From Vibrio sp. Isolate32 (GTDB taxonomy: Bacteria > Pseudomonadota > Gammaproteobacteria > Enterobacterales > Vibrionaceae), in the NCBI RefSeq assembly GCF_022397955.1, contig NZ_JAKEUQ010000012.1, positions 1 to 64,000 of the forward strand: a DNA stretch of 64,000 nucleotides, given 5' to 3'. Each line of letters begins with the position of its first letter. The stretch's first letter is position 1. This document shows positions 28,461 to 37,445 of this stretch, in pieces. The notes beneath the pieces were generated by a model. That model saw only the letters and a program-made list of their open reading frames with translations, did no database searches and was not told the DNA's origin. The position numbers and the translations under genes were made by a program.

Positions 28461-28578
28461 CATGAAAGGTTCCTGACCAAATATAGGGTTCAGGAACCGA
28501 GCCTCAGCAACACCAGTTTAAATAATAGATTCGATTGTCAGCCCCAATTTTGGTTAGGGCTTAGGGAAGGCTTGCCTT

Positions 28579-29076
28579 ATGAAAAGCAAAAAAATACTCG
28601 TGATGGGCGTATCTGGATGCGGAAAAAGCCTGATTGGTAGCCGTATTGCAGAAGCATTAACGCTTCAGTTTTTCGATGGAGATGATTTCCATCCACAAAG
28701 TAACGTAGAAAAAATGCGTCAAGGTATCCCACTGACAGATGAAGATCGTCAAGGATGGCTAGAAACTCTAAATAAACAATTTATTAAGCAACCAAGTGCT
28801 GTCATCGCTTGTTCGGCATTGAAACCTCAGTACCGCGCTATTTTGCGCAGCAATAATGAAGAGTTGGTCATCGTATATCTTAAAGGTAGTTTCGATACCA
28901 TTTGGAATCGTCACAAAGCACGTGAAAACCATTACTTTAACGGTCAAGAAATGCTGAAGAGCCAATTCGCAACCTTGGTTGAGCCAGAGCCAGATGAAGC
29001 ATTGTTTGTCGACATATCACAAGATGTTGAACAGGTCGTCGAAAGTGCACTGAAGCAAATTAAACAAATAGGCTAA
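28579..29076 (+). CDS. gntK: Gluconokinase
   Basis: A 165-aa P-loop kinase that phosphorylates gluconate to 6-phosphogluconate. Walker A GVSGCGKS at residues 10-17; FFDGDDFHPQSNVEKMRQG and PLTDEDRQGWLE are characteristic of GntK. Length is standard. It lies 118 bp after the permease gene and 3 bp before gnd, forming a pathway-ordered operon. Confidence 0.95.
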   Translation: MKSKKILVMGVSGCGKSLIGSRIAEALTLQFFDGDDFHPQSNVEKMRQGIPLTDEDRQGWLETLNKQFIKQPSAVIACSALKPQYRAILRSNNEELVIVYLKGSFDTIWNRHKARENHYFNGQEMLKSQFATLVEPEPDEALFVDISQDVEQVVESALKQIKQIG

Positions 29077-29079
29077 ACC

Positions 29080-30588
29080 ATGACTCAGATAAAAAATGAT
29101 ATTGCGATGATTGGTTTAGGTGTCATGGGCAAGAGCCTAGCACTAAACCTACTTGATAATGGATTTAATGTCGCAGGCTTCGACCTTAATTCTGACAACA
29201 TTGAACGCGCGAATTCGGAAGCCAAGCTGCTCAACGAATCCTTTGAAGGTAAAGGAGAGTTCACCAAAGGCGCTAGCCTCGAGCATGTATTGCAAGGGTT
29301 AGCTAAACCACGAGTTATTGCATTGTCGGTTCCTGCAGGAAAGCCGGTTGATATCGTCGTAAATAACCTGTTGGATGCGGGTTTGGAGAGTGACGATATT
29401 GTTATCGACACGGGTAACAGCCTGTGGACGGATACCGAGACTCGCGAGCTGAACTACAAGGGTAAGCTTCGCTTTTTCAGTACTGCTGTTTCTGGTGGTG
29501 AAGAAGGGGCACGTGTCGGTCCTGCATTGATGGCAAGCGGTGATCAGTCGGCTTGGCAATATGTAAAACCAATGTGGGAAGCGATTGCGGCAAAAGTAGA
29601 TGTGAACGGTTTGCCCGTTGCTCAATTTGAAGCAGGCGAAGCATGTGCCGCGTATGTCGGTCCTTCAGGCACAGGCCACTACGTTAAGATGGTACATAAC
29701 GGTATTGAATACGCCGATATGCAGCTTATTTGTGAGGTGTACCATTTCATGCGTGATGTTCTGAAAATGCCGGCTCAAGAGATTGGTCAAGTTTTCGAAC
29801 AGTGGAACAAGGGCGTACTTAACAGCTACCTGATGGAGATCAGTGCTGACATCCTTCAACAAGAAGATGTAGTTACTGGTAAGCCATTTGTTGAGGTAGT
29901 ACTTGATAAAGCAGGGCAGAAAGGCACAGGGCTGTGGACAGTAGTAAACAGCCTTCAAGAAGGTTGCCCAACGCCAACGATTGCACAAGCGGTTTATGCG
30001 CGCGCGATGAGTGGTCAAAAATCGCAGCGTATCCAAGGCAGCCAGCTGTTAAAAGGCAACATTGCTGATGCAAGTCAGCTGGATAAAGCTGAGGTCATCT
30101 CGGAGCTACATGACGCACTTTACTGCGCTAAGCTGTCTGTTTATGCGCAAGGTTTTGACTTGTTGAAGACGGCATCTGACAAAGAGGGCTGGAATCTGGA
30201 TTTCACTCAGATCGCTAAAATCTGGCGAGCAGGCTGTATTATCCGTGCGGCTTTCTTGCAGAGTATTACTGCGGCGTATCAACAAAATGGAGAGCTATCG
30301 AACCTGTTGTTTGATGCGGCTTTCATCAAACAAGTGGAAGAGCGTGAGCTTGCTTGGCGTATCGCGGTTGCTAACTCTGCTTTATATGGAGTGCCGATGC
30401 CAGGAATTAGCTCTGCATTGAGCTACTTTGATTCTCTGCGCTGTGAAGTGTTGCCTGCGAATTTACTGCAAGCACAACGGGACTATTTTGGTTCTCACAC
30501 ATATTCTAGAGTCGATAGAGATGAAGCGGAAAAGTTTCATGTGACTTGGAGTCAGTCTCCAAGAACGGAAGTAAAGGTCAACGCTTAA
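29080..30588 (+). CDS. gnd: 6-phosphogluconate dehydrogenase, decarboxylating
   Basis: A 502-aa cytoplasmic enzyme converting 6-phosphogluconate to ribulose 5-phosphate and CO2 with NADP. The cofactor fold is IAMIGLGVMGKSLALNL at the N-terminus. Catalytic and substrate regions are AVSGGEEGARVGPALMASG, GTGHYVKMVHNGIEYADMQL (with catalytic Lys) and KAGQKGTGLWTV. Somewhat longer than the E. coli enzyme. Overlaps closely with gntK (3-bp gap), so newly phosphorylated gluconate feeds straight into it. Confidence 0.95.
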   Translation: MTQIKNDIAMIGLGVMGKSLALNLLDNGFNVAGFDLNSDNIERANSEAKLLNESFEGKGEFTKGASLEHVLQGLAKPRVIALSVPAGKPVDIVVNNLLDAGLESDDIVIDTGNSLWTDTETRELNYKGKLRFFSTAVSGGEEGARVGPALMASGDQSAWQYVKPMWEAIAAKVDVNGLPVAQFEAGEACAAYVGPSGTGHYVKMVHNGIEYADMQLICEVYHFMRDVLKMPAQEIGQVFEQWNKGVLNSYLMEISADILQQEDVVTGKPFVEVVLDKAGQKGTGLWTVVNSLQEGCPTPTIAQAVYARAMSGQKSQRIQGSQLLKGNIADASQLDKAEVISELHDALYCAKLSVYAQGFDLLKTASDKEGWNLDFTQIAKIWRAGCIIRAAFLQSITAAYQQNGELSNLLFDAAFIKQVEERELAWRIAVANSALYGVPMPGISSALSYFDSLRCEVLPANLLQAQRDYFGSHTYSRVDRDEAEKFHVTWSQSPRTEVKVNA

Positions 30589-30597
30589 ATCATATGT

Positions 30598-30620
30598 AAC
30601 GCCCTATCTATTAGGGCGTT
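30598..30620 (+). terminator. Hairpin terminator after gnd
   Basis: AACGCCCTA (30598-30606) pairs with TAGGGCGTT (30612-30620), followed by TGTATTTGTG. T-run is imperfect. Confidence 0.75.
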
Positions 30621-30688
30621 TGTATTTGTGATGCTATATCAATATTTTAATCGATTAGGCTTCAAATTCCACGTCAGTTGGATACACT

Positions 30689-30700
30689 GTTACCAGTAAC
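30689..30700. promoter_or_regulatory. GntR operator before its own gene
   Basis: GTTACCAGTAAC, one base from the GTTACCGGTAAC sites upstream of the TRAP genes. Lies 29 bp before the gntR start, suggesting autoregulation. Confidence 0.8.
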
Positions 30701-30729
30701 ATAAGTCAAAAAAATAATAATTACTAATT

Positions 30730-31731
30730 ATGTCGAACAAGAAAAAACGTCCTACATTACAAGATGTTGCCAACCTAGTTGGCGTCACCAAGATGACGGT
30801 TAGTCGCTGTCTGCGAGATTCCTCTCAAGTATCAGAAGCGCTGCGAGATAAGATCAATGCCGCTGTTGAGGAGCTCGGCTATATCCCAAACCGTGCCCCT
30901 GATATTCTTTCCAATGCAAAGAGTAATGCTATCGGTGTGTTGGTCCCTTCATTAACTAACCAAGTTTTTGCAGAAGTTATCCGTGGCATTGAGCAAGTCA
31001 CCGCTCCAGCCGGCTATCAAACAATGATTGCCCACTATGGTTATAGCGCAGAGTTGGAAGAGCAGAGCATTGCTTCACTGCTCTCGTACAATGTGGATGC
31101 CATTATTCTTTCTGAAAATGTCCATACCGAGAGAGCTCGTAAAATGCTTCAGACCGCTTCGATCCCTGTTATTGAAATTATGGATTCGGTATCGCCTCGG
31201 ATTGAGCAAGCGGTTGGCTTTGATAACTTCGAAGCCGCTAGGGCGATGACAAAGACAATGCTAGAAAGAGGGCGTACCAATATTGCTTATTTGGCGGCTC
31301 GTATGGATGAACGTACTCGCTTGAAAATGGCGGGTTATGAACATGCAATGCAGGAGGCTGGTAAAGACCCTGTCACATTGCAAACTGAGGATGCATCTTC
31401 GTTTACTTTAGGTGCAAAGCTCATAGGAGAGTTGATAGAGAAGCACCCGCAGGTCAATGGCATTTTCTGTACCAACGATGATCTAGCGATTGGTGCTTTC
31501 TACGAATGTATGCGACGTGGTATTCAAGTACCTGAGCAGATGGCAATTGCAGGTTTCCACGGACACGACATTACAGTAGCGATGACACCTCGTTTAGCCA
31601 CTGTGGTTACACCTAGGGAGCAAATTGGTAAAGTCGCCGCAGAACAAGTTGTAGCGCGTTTAAAAGGCAATAAAGAGTGGGTTGCTAAGCTTGATCTAGG
31701 TTACGAGATTGAATTAGGCGAAAGCATCTAA
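30730..31731 (+). CDS. gntR: LacI-family gluconate regulator GntR
   Basis: A 333-aa LacI-type repressor. Residues 1-55 hold the helix-turn-helix (TLQDVANLVGVTKMTVSRCL) and hinge helix (APDILSNAKSNAIGVLVP). The rest is the periplasmic-binding-like effector domain (VNGIFCTNDDLAIGAFYECM). The match to E. coli GntR is strong in the DNA-binding part, which fits the GTTACC sites seen nearby. It should repress uptake and gntK-gnd until gluconate is present. Transcribed separately, after the gnd terminator. Confidence 0.92.
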   Translation: MSNKKKRPTLQDVANLVGVTKMTVSRCLRDSSQVSEALRDKINAAVEELGYIPNRAPDILSNAKSNAIGVLVPSLTNQVFAEVIRGIEQVTAPAGYQTMIAHYGYSAELEEQSIASLLSYNVDAIILSENVHTERARKMLQTASIPVIEIMDSVSPRIEQAVGFDNFEAARAMTKTMLERGRTNIAYLAARMDERTRLKMAGYEHAMQEAGKDPVTLQTEDASSFTLGAKLIGELIEKHPQVNGIFCTNDDLAIGAFYECMRRGIQVPEQMAIAGFHGHDITVAMTPRLATVVTPREQIGKVAAEQVVARLKGNKEWVAKLDLGYEIELGESI

Positions 31732-31766
31732 TCTTAACGCTCTATTTCAGTCTTCATTAGAAATTA

Positions 31767-31806
31767 AAAACGCCCTTAACGATGGGTTGATCGTTAAGGG
31801 CGTTTT
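31767..31806. terminator. Strong bidirectional terminator after gntR
   Basis: A perfect 17-bp stem: AAAACGCCCTTAACGAT (31767-31783) with ATCGTTAAGGGCGTTTT (31790-31806), 6-nt loop. Serves gntR and the convergent siderophore-interacting gene. Confidence 0.92.
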
Positions 31807-31843
31807 CGTATTTGATCTTGAGACGGGCTATTTGGTGATTGGC

Positions 31844-32626
31844 CTAGTCCGCTAGAGCTTGAGCATCTTGCTGTTTGATAACCTTGTGCCCATCTTCACT
31901 GACGCCACGTTTCCAGTAGCTGCTGATGTAGATGTTCTCTTTCGCGACTTCTTTTTCGTTTCTGAAGTACTGTCTGAGTTCACGCATGCTTTCAAATTCA
32001 CACGCTGTCCATACTGAAACCTGACCATCTAACCACGTTAAGTTGCGGACCGCTTGTGACAACGTTTCTGACGTTTGATCTTCAATTAACCAAGTGATCT
32101 TGATGCCTTCAGGGGCTTCAAGTTCTTGCTTGTCTGCAGCTGAACTGATCTGAATAACAGCGTGACCTGTTGCGTTTTCTGGAAGTGTTTTTACTTTTGC
32201 TGAAAGCGCAGGGAGTGAAGTCATATCTGCCACTAAGAAGAACCAATCCGACTCAAGGTTTAACCCCTGAATTAACCCCGGACCTGCTACTGAAATAGTA
32301 TCGCCAACTTGTGCGCTCATTGCCCATCTCGCAGCAAAGCCACATTGTAGATCTTTAGTGATATGGCGAACGAAATCGACCTCGATGAACTTCTCTACAG
32401 GATTGTAGTGGCGAATGGTGTAGGTGCGCATGGTTGGACGCTCACCTTCATCTAATTGACTCAAGTCAGTGGTGCCTAGTGGCGAGAATAGAAGCTTGAT
32501 GTAGCCACCTACACATTCAGCTGGGTACTTACTTAATCCCTCACCGCTAAACGTAATACGCTGCATGTTTGGAGTAATGGTTGAGGTTTGAGTAACGGTT
32601 AATGTGATAGGGCTAGGCTTGCTCAT
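31844..32626 (-). CDS. Siderophore-interacting protein (ViuB/YqjH-type ferric reductase)
   Basis: A 260-aa cytoplasmic flavoprotein of the SIP family, which reduces ferric siderophores to release iron. The FAD-binding half has MRTYTIRHYNP (the RxYT motif) and GFAARWAMSAQVGDTISVAGPG-type segments; the C-terminal half carries VWTACEFESMRELRQYFRN and YWKRGVSEDGHK. The ATG at 32626 (MSKPSPITL) is chosen over one at 32653 on length and an upstream AAGAGAG. A Fur-like box lies about 60 bp upstream, so iron-repressed expression is likely. Confidence 0.9.
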   Translation of the reverse strand: MSKPSPITLTVTQTSTITPNMQRITFSGEGLSKYPAECVGGYIKLLFSPLGTTDLSQLDEGERPTMRTYTIRHYNPVEKFIEVDFVRHITKDLQCGFAARWAMSAQVGDTISVAGPGLIQGLNLESDWFFLVADMTSLPALSAKVKTLPENATGHAVIQISSAADKQELEAPEGIKITWLIEDQTSETLSQAVRNLTWLDGQVSVWTACEFESMRELRQYFRNEKEVAKENIYISSYWKRGVSEDGHKVIKQQDAQALAD

Positions 32627-32685
32627 ATAAGGCTCTCTTAGATTTTGATGCACACATCATAATCTCGAACCAGAAAACACTCAAT

Positions 32686-32704
32686 ACTAATAATTATCAT
32701 TTAC
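32686..32704 (-). promoter_or_regulatory. Putative Fur box of the siderophore-interacting gene
   Basis: On the minus strand GTAAATGATAATTATTAGT matches the classic Fur consensus at 14 of 19 positions by my count, including the full AATGATAAT core. Position 60-78 bp upstream of the start fits a promoter operator. Confidence 0.65.
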
Positions 32705-32767
32705 TGTAATTTACACAAGGACAATTTAGTTAAGAGTGTTTTGCTTATATTGCTAACTTTTATCAAC

Positions 32768-32796
32768 AAAAAAGCCCTTTAGTAAACTAAAGGGCT
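32768..32796 (-). terminator. Rho-independent terminator of the POT transporter gene
   Basis: AGCCCTTTAGT (32773-32783) and ACTAAAGGGCT (32786-32796), followed on the minus strand by TTTTTTG. Confidence 0.88.
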
Positions 32797-32826
32797 CGAT
32801 GAATAGCTTGCTGAATAATAGCGTGA

Positions 32827-34305
32827 TTAGCTGTTTGCTTCTTCTAGTTGAATGGTTTCATCAGCGGCTTTTGCTGCTTCAAGCATCTTACGAATAATGA
32901 AAGATGCAGCCATCGCAATACCTACCATTACTACCGCAAGAACAGTCAGCATTTGGAAGTAATCGCCGTATACCGTTTGCACGATCTCTTGCGTGATCTC
33001 TTGACCTTTTTCTAGTGCGATTGACGTTGAGAATACCGCGCCAACGATACCTGATAGTGCGATTGCTACAGAGAATAAGCTTACAGAGAAGTTCTCGATG
33101 TGCTTAGGAGCCACAGACAGGATGAATGCCACTACCATAGAACCCACAATTACTTCACCGAATGCTAAGAAGAAGTGGATTGCTAGGAATACTTCAGGGC
33201 GAATCAGAACGTCTTCACCCACGGTAGTCACTGCCATTGTCAGGATACCAAAAGCTATAGCCGTCAGGATGAAAGAGAAACCTACTTTCGTTGCGGTAGA
33301 GAAGTTGATGTTTTTCTTTTCTAGGCCAGAGAAGATACCGGCGATGATAGGACCTGCGACCATACACCATAGTGGGTTCATTGCCATTGACGCTTCTGGA
33401 GCAACAGGGATGAAGCCGAATAGGTCACCACGCATTGTGTTGATCGCTACCATTGTCATCGATGTCATCATTTGGCCGTAGTACACGAAGAAACATGTAG
33501 TCAGGAATGTGATGATTAAGATCGTGCCCATTTTTAGCATGTCTGATTTCTTCGATTTCACCATCAAAGAGACAAAGTAGATAATGGCTGCAGCACCGAT
33601 CGCATAAACGATGTTTTGGCCGATATCCATGTTAGAGAACATGAAAAATACTAAGCCGATCATTGCGGCAGATAGGCCAAGGAAAGCTGCCCAGTTTTTA
33701 GTGCTTACCGGTTGCTGGTCGATCTCAGCACTTGCTTCAACAAGGCCCTTACGTACAAACAACATCATCAGTAGTGCTGCGCCTGCTAAAACAGCAGACA
33801 GAAGGAAGCCACCGTGGAAGCCAACAACAAGCACTAGCATAGGGAATAAGTATTGACCTAACAGTGCACCAATGTTGTTTACTGAGTAGTTGATAGGGTA
33901 GCAGTTTTCAAAATCTTCTTGTGTTTTGAACGTGCGTTTGTAGAGACTTGGGTAAGAAGGAGACATCAAACCACGTGCATAACTTGCTAACGCAATACCA
34001 CACAACGCCATAGGAACATTGGTTGCTGCTGCGCCTAGCACCAGCAAAACGTAACCACTCGCGAACCCAAGGAAGGCGATGGTCAAAGAGCGGTAAGCAC
34101 CTAAGAATTTGTCAGCGATGAAACCACCTGCGATAGCAAACAGTGGCCCAATTGCAGAGAAAGCACCAACTACCATCATGGTGTCAGCTTCGTTGTAGTT
34201 AAGGTCCTCAAGGAAGAAACGAGTCAAGATCACCATGACGCCATAGAACGAAAGTCCAAACATCATTTGGCAGAACATCATTGATTTGTTTAATCTATTC
34301 CACAT
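32827..34305 (-). CDS. POT/PTR-family MFS transporter (peptide-type)
   Basis: A 492-aa inner membrane protein with about twelve to fourteen helices. Features of the proton-dependent oligopeptide transporter family include FSAIGPLFAIAGGFIADKFLGAYR in the first helices (loop 2-3 motif) and YPINYSVNNIGALLGQYLFP near helix 5. The consensus ExxER at helix 1 is not obvious (the segment reads FGLSFYGVMVIL), so the substrate may differ from simple di- or tripeptides. Single gene with its own terminator and 345 bp of upstream sequence. Confidence 0.82.
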   Translation of the reverse strand: MWNRLNKSMMFCQMMFGLSFYGVMVILTRFFLEDLNYNEADTMMVVGAFSAIGPLFAIAGGFIADKFLGAYRSLTIAFLGFASGYVLLVLGAAATNVPMALCGIALASYARGLMSPSYPSLYKRTFKTQEDFENCYPINYSVNNIGALLGQYLFPMLVLVVGFHGGFLLSAVLAGAALLMMLFVRKGLVEASAEIDQQPVSTKNWAAFLGLSAAMIGLVFFMFSNMDIGQNIVYAIGAAAIIYFVSLMVKSKKSDMLKMGTILIITFLTTCFFVYYGQMMTSMTMVAINTMRGDLFGFIPVAPEASMAMNPLWCMVAGPIIAGIFSGLEKKNINFSTATKVGFSFILTAIAFGILTMAVTTVGEDVLIRPEVFLAIHFFLAFGEVIVGSMVVAFILSVAPKHIENFSVSLFSVAIALSGIVGAVFSTSIALEKGQEITQEIVQTVYGDYFQMLTVLAVVMVGIAMAASFIIRKMLEAAKAADETIQLEEANS

Positions 34306-34649
34306 TATTTTATTCTCACATTAGTATTAATATGTAGTGTAATCACCCAATTATAATACCATCAATAGTGATACATAAAATGAAACATCCATCCCAAATG
34401 GGACTTTGCTCGATATATCTTTTCTTATAAGTGCATTCATATTTTTCATGAATGAAATTTGCAATATTAGATTTTGCTTGTGGATGCATGCTTGTATGAA
34501 ATTTCACCATATTCATTTGTGGCTAAGTAATGTACTATTAAAGGGGAAGTAAGAGGAAGTCATTCGGTAATTTTTTAAGTGAGTATCACTTTCAACTGGC
34601 CGCTGGGTTCTAGCCAATAAAAAAGCCAGCTTGATGGCTTAACACTGAT
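34306..34649. other. Intergenic region with minus-strand terminator at 34617-34640
   Basis: No gene seen. AAGCCA (34624-34629) and TGGCTT (34635-34640) make a short hairpin with a run of A on its left side, so on the minus strand it reads as a terminator ending in TTTTTTATT. It lies next to the IS4-type insertion and may be the original terminator of the kef operon on the other side. The POT gene promoter should lie in 34306-34400. Confidence 0.5.
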
Positions 34650-36047
34650 CATATAAGCATTTTCCTGATCAGTTGAACGATCCTACAGATGGTTAACAAT
34701 ACCCTTAAGCACTTTTGTTTAAGGGTGTTTTTTATGCTGTCACACTGGTTAATCGATGTTGACGATTTTGCTAATCCAGAATCTCTTTCTTTGTTCCAAA
34801 AAGACCTTCCGCTAGATTGGATAAACCAAGCTTTATCTGAAACGAACAAAGCGAGTATGCGCCGTAGAAAGTTACCTTCCGAACTTGTTGTATGGTTAGT
34901 CGTTGGCATTGGTCTTTATCGAGACAGGCTTATTACTGATGTATTAGACAAGCTTGACCTCAAGCGATCTAACTCATTAGGCGAAGCTATTGCACTAAGT
35001 GCTATCCCTCAGGCAAGAAAAAGGCTTACCGCTAGGCCTTTAGATTCACTATTTTCAATGGCCGCTAAACACTGGGTAAAGTCCGAAGATATAGATGATA
35101 CATGGAATGGCTTAAGCTTATTCTCTATCGATGGCACTCAATTCAGAACTCATGACAACCCCCCTATTTATCTGAGCATTATCAATATGTTTACTACCGA
35201 AAAGACAGACATACTGAGTAGCCAGTTGTGCGGCTGTGTGGACTCAAATCATTGCCTAGTCGTCTTATTCATGATGTCACTTTTGGTAAGAGCTCTAAAG
35301 GTGAAATCAGCTATGCAAAAGATTTAATCACCTCATTATGTCCCAACTCATTGATCATTTTTGACCGATGCTCTTTGAGTGCAGAATAATGCTTAACTGG
35401 AGACAAGAGCATGGAACAAGTCATTGGATGATACCAATAAAGTCAGACGTAAAATATGAAGTTATTGAGTAACTTGACGATGAAGGGCATGACCTTATTG
35501 TTGAAATGAAAGTCTCTCCTCAAGCCCAAAAGCAAGACTCAACGTTATCAGATACATGGAAAGCAAGTTTAGCTCTTTACCCTGAAGGAGGAGAGCCAAA
35601 GCATATCAAAGGGCTAATCACCTCTTTAACCGATAAAGGGTACAGCTTAAAATCTTCATTAGACGTGTACTTCGAAAGGTGGGAAATCGAAAATAGCTAC
35701 GGAGAGATTAAGCATGACATGCTTGAGGATGAGATTCTCCTCATTAGCCAGTCAATGGAGGGTGTTGAGAAAGAAATATGAGGCATTCTGATTGACTATA
35801 ATCTAGTACGTCTTGATATTAGTCGGATAGCAAAAGAAGCCAATGTGTCACCACTTAGAATCAGTTTTACGATAGCAGTTCGTGACATTCAAGATGAACT
35901 AATGTGGTGTGCTATCGTCTCCCCGGGATCAATCCCGAAAAAACTGCGAGCCATGAGAGAGCGAGTGAAACGTTATATTTTGCCAGAAAAACAAAAACGG
36001 CCCAAAGCTAGGACCGTTCGTATTAGTAAAACTCGCTACAATGTACG

Positions 36048-36056
36048 TTCTAAGTA
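36048..36056. repeat. Target-site duplication, left copy
   Basis: TTCTAAGTA, identical to the copy at 37380-37388; flanks the IS10-like element and lies within the last codons of the outer transposase. Confidence 0.92.
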
Positions 36057-37379
36057 CTGTGGGATCCCCACGAATTTCATCATAAGTCTTCAAACTATAT
36101 AGTCAGTTTTGATAACTGGCTATACACGTAAATTAACAAAGGTTCATCAGGGCAATATCGGGTATCATCGATGACCTCTCTACCTAAATAGACATAAGAC
36201 AAGACGCACTTTCGTCTCTCTGTATTGGCTTGCAGCAAGCGGGATTGGGTCAGTTGTGCACTCACAAACCCCACGCACCAAAGCATAAACGTTATCAATG
36301 ATGCGATTAGTATCAGATTGTCATAACGTTTTGCGCTTTTGGAGTTAGCGTACTCCAATCCTAAGCCCAGTTTTCCATTTTTTGTATCTCTAAACGCTTC
36401 CTCTACCTGCATACGCTGTGCGTATAATTTGACGACTTTAGTTGCACTGACTTTCTCATACTCGGGTAAGTTATATACCAATAACCAAGGCTCAGTCGCT
36501 TTCGCCTGCTGGTATTTATCTGTCGTACACTGTGACTTCCCACCTCGCTTTTTCTTTGCAATCCGACCTTTCTGTTTATTTTGATAAATAACCGCTTGGC
36601 ATTGAAACTTTTGCGACTTGCTATAGTAGATTTCGCCCAGTTTCGTGGCACGGTTGGTTGCCTGTTCAAACCAGGTTTTACAGCGAGTCCATATTATTGA
36701 GTCAGCCGATAAACAAACGTTACCGCGAGCGCGTCCCACCCAAAACCATCCTTTTTTCTCGATAGCTTGAAACCAAGGCGTCTTAAAAATAGCATCGGAT
36801 AAGATGATAGGCTGGCAATCGACAGGCAAGCAATGTGCAAGATTATCCAGCAAGTCAATGTGGGCCTTTTCTGAGTTTAATTCAGACTCTGGATACACTT
36901 TTTCATATAACGTTAAGGCTCTTCCACCCATAGGGATACTAGCCCTAAGTACTTGAAACATATCCTGACCATTGATAGGAGACCAATCGACAATGACAAG
37001 AGGGTGAGGATTTTGGCCAACCAAATGTTCAGTCATGAACTCATAAAAATAGAGCCGCTCACTGTGCAAGTAAGGGTTCCCAATTAACCTGTCGGCTCGC
37101 TTTATATCGTGCTTCTTATCTGTATCAGAGCTATTTTTAAGACCACGACCAAGGTATGTGACCGTAACTCGTTGGTCACGCATTCCAGATTCAACAAAAG
37201 TAAAAACGGTACTTAGCCTGACGGAGTGAATATCAGGGTAAGTCGTTGCAATATCTTCTTTAAGGGTTTGAAATACAGTCACTGTGATAATCTCATTTTT
37301 TCCAATGATTTGATCACATAGTTGCTCAAAGGTCGATCCCCTACTCAGTTAAAACCAATATTTCGTGGGGATTCGTCAG
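36057..37379 (-). mobile_element. IS10-like insertion sequence (IS4 family), complete
   Basis: A 1,323-bp element. The left end reads CTGTGGGATCCCCACGAA and the right end, on the reverse strand, CTGACGAATCCCCACGAA, sharing CTG and ATCCCCACGAA. This is the IS10 type of end (CTGA-N-ATCCCC). It is flanked by a perfect 9-bp duplication TTCTAAGTA, the size IS10 makes. One intact transposase gene fills it. Complete ends, intact gene and perfect duplication all point to a recent insertion. Confidence 0.93.
36095..37282 (-). CDS. IS10-like transposase
   Basis: A 395-aa DDE transposase of the IS4 family, IS10 group. Catalytic regions: VIVDWSPINGQDMF near the first Asp, IILSDAIFKTPWF for the second, and the YREK-type signature YAQRMQVEEAFRDTKNGKLG with the catalytic Glu. 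The frame is open from a GTG start to the end, so the protein should be active. Its strand is the same as the kef operon beside it. Length is close to IS10 transposase (about 400 aa). Confidence 0.92.
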   Translation of the reverse strand: MTVFQTLKEDIATTYPDIHSVRLSTVFTFVESGMRDQRVTVTYLGRGLKNSSDTDKKHDIKRADRLIGNPYLHSERLYFYEFMTEHLVGQNPHPLVIVDWSPINGQDMFQVLRASIPMGGRALTLYEKVYPESELNSEKAHIDLLDNLAHCLPVDCQPIILSDAIFKTPWFQAIEKKGWFWVGRARGNVCLSADSIIWTRCKTWFEQATNRATKLGEIYYSKSQKFQCQAVIYQNKQKGRIAKKKRGGKSQCTTDKYQQAKATEPWLLVYNLPEYEKVSATKVVKLYAQRMQVEEAFRDTKNGKLGLGLEYANSKSAKRYDNLILIASLITFMLWCVGFVSAQLTQSRLLQANTERRKCVLSYVYLGREVIDDTRYCPDEPLLIYVYSQLSKLTI

Positions 37380-37388
37380 TTCTAAGTA
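37380..37388. repeat. Target-site duplication, right copy
   Basis: TTCTAAGTA, right-hand partner of the copy at 36048-36056. Confidence 0.92.
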
Positions 37389-37445
37389 CCTTAAGTGATA
37401 GGTTTTAGCTTAAAAGCCGCTTTTTGATACGTTTAGAATGATTGC

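Larger units (their letters stand above)
34734..37398 (+). pseudogene. IS4-family transposase, broken and interrupted
   Basis: The N-terminal part reads LSHWLIDVDDFANPESLSLF, followed by LPSELVVWLVVGIGLYRDR, the IS4 N-terminal domain; SLFSIDGTQFRTHDN holds the first catalytic Asp. After about 35160 the sequence is degenerate with frameshifts (the region around 35385 has lost frame). There are nonsense codons at TAA 35474-35476 (in VIE-stop-LDDEGHDLI) and at TGA 35779-35781, where Trp is expected. The YFERWEIENSYGEIKHDM segment retains the C-terminal catalytic Glu signature. The last codons are split by the IS10-like insertion: joining 36056 to 37389 restores the ending RSKYLK and TGA at 37396-37398. 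Not functional. Confidence 0.9.
34650..37443 (+). mobile_element. Decayed IS4-family element carrying a nested IS10-like element
   Basis: The outer element runs roughly from 34650 to 37443. Its ends are tentative: CATATAAGC inward on the left and, on the reverse strand, CATTCTAAACG on the right share a weak inverted-repeat pattern. I could not find a target duplication for it. Its transposase gene is a pseudogene, and a second element sits in its last codons. The right end abuts the stop codon of the Kef antiporter gene. Confidence 0.7.

Noticed and set aside
33098..33481. 127-codon plus-strand frame opposite the POT transporter
   Set aside because: Antisense shadow of a clear membrane protein gene.
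34649..34909. 86-codon minus-strand frame at the left end of the IS4-type element
   Set aside because: Antisense to recognisable transposase sequence.
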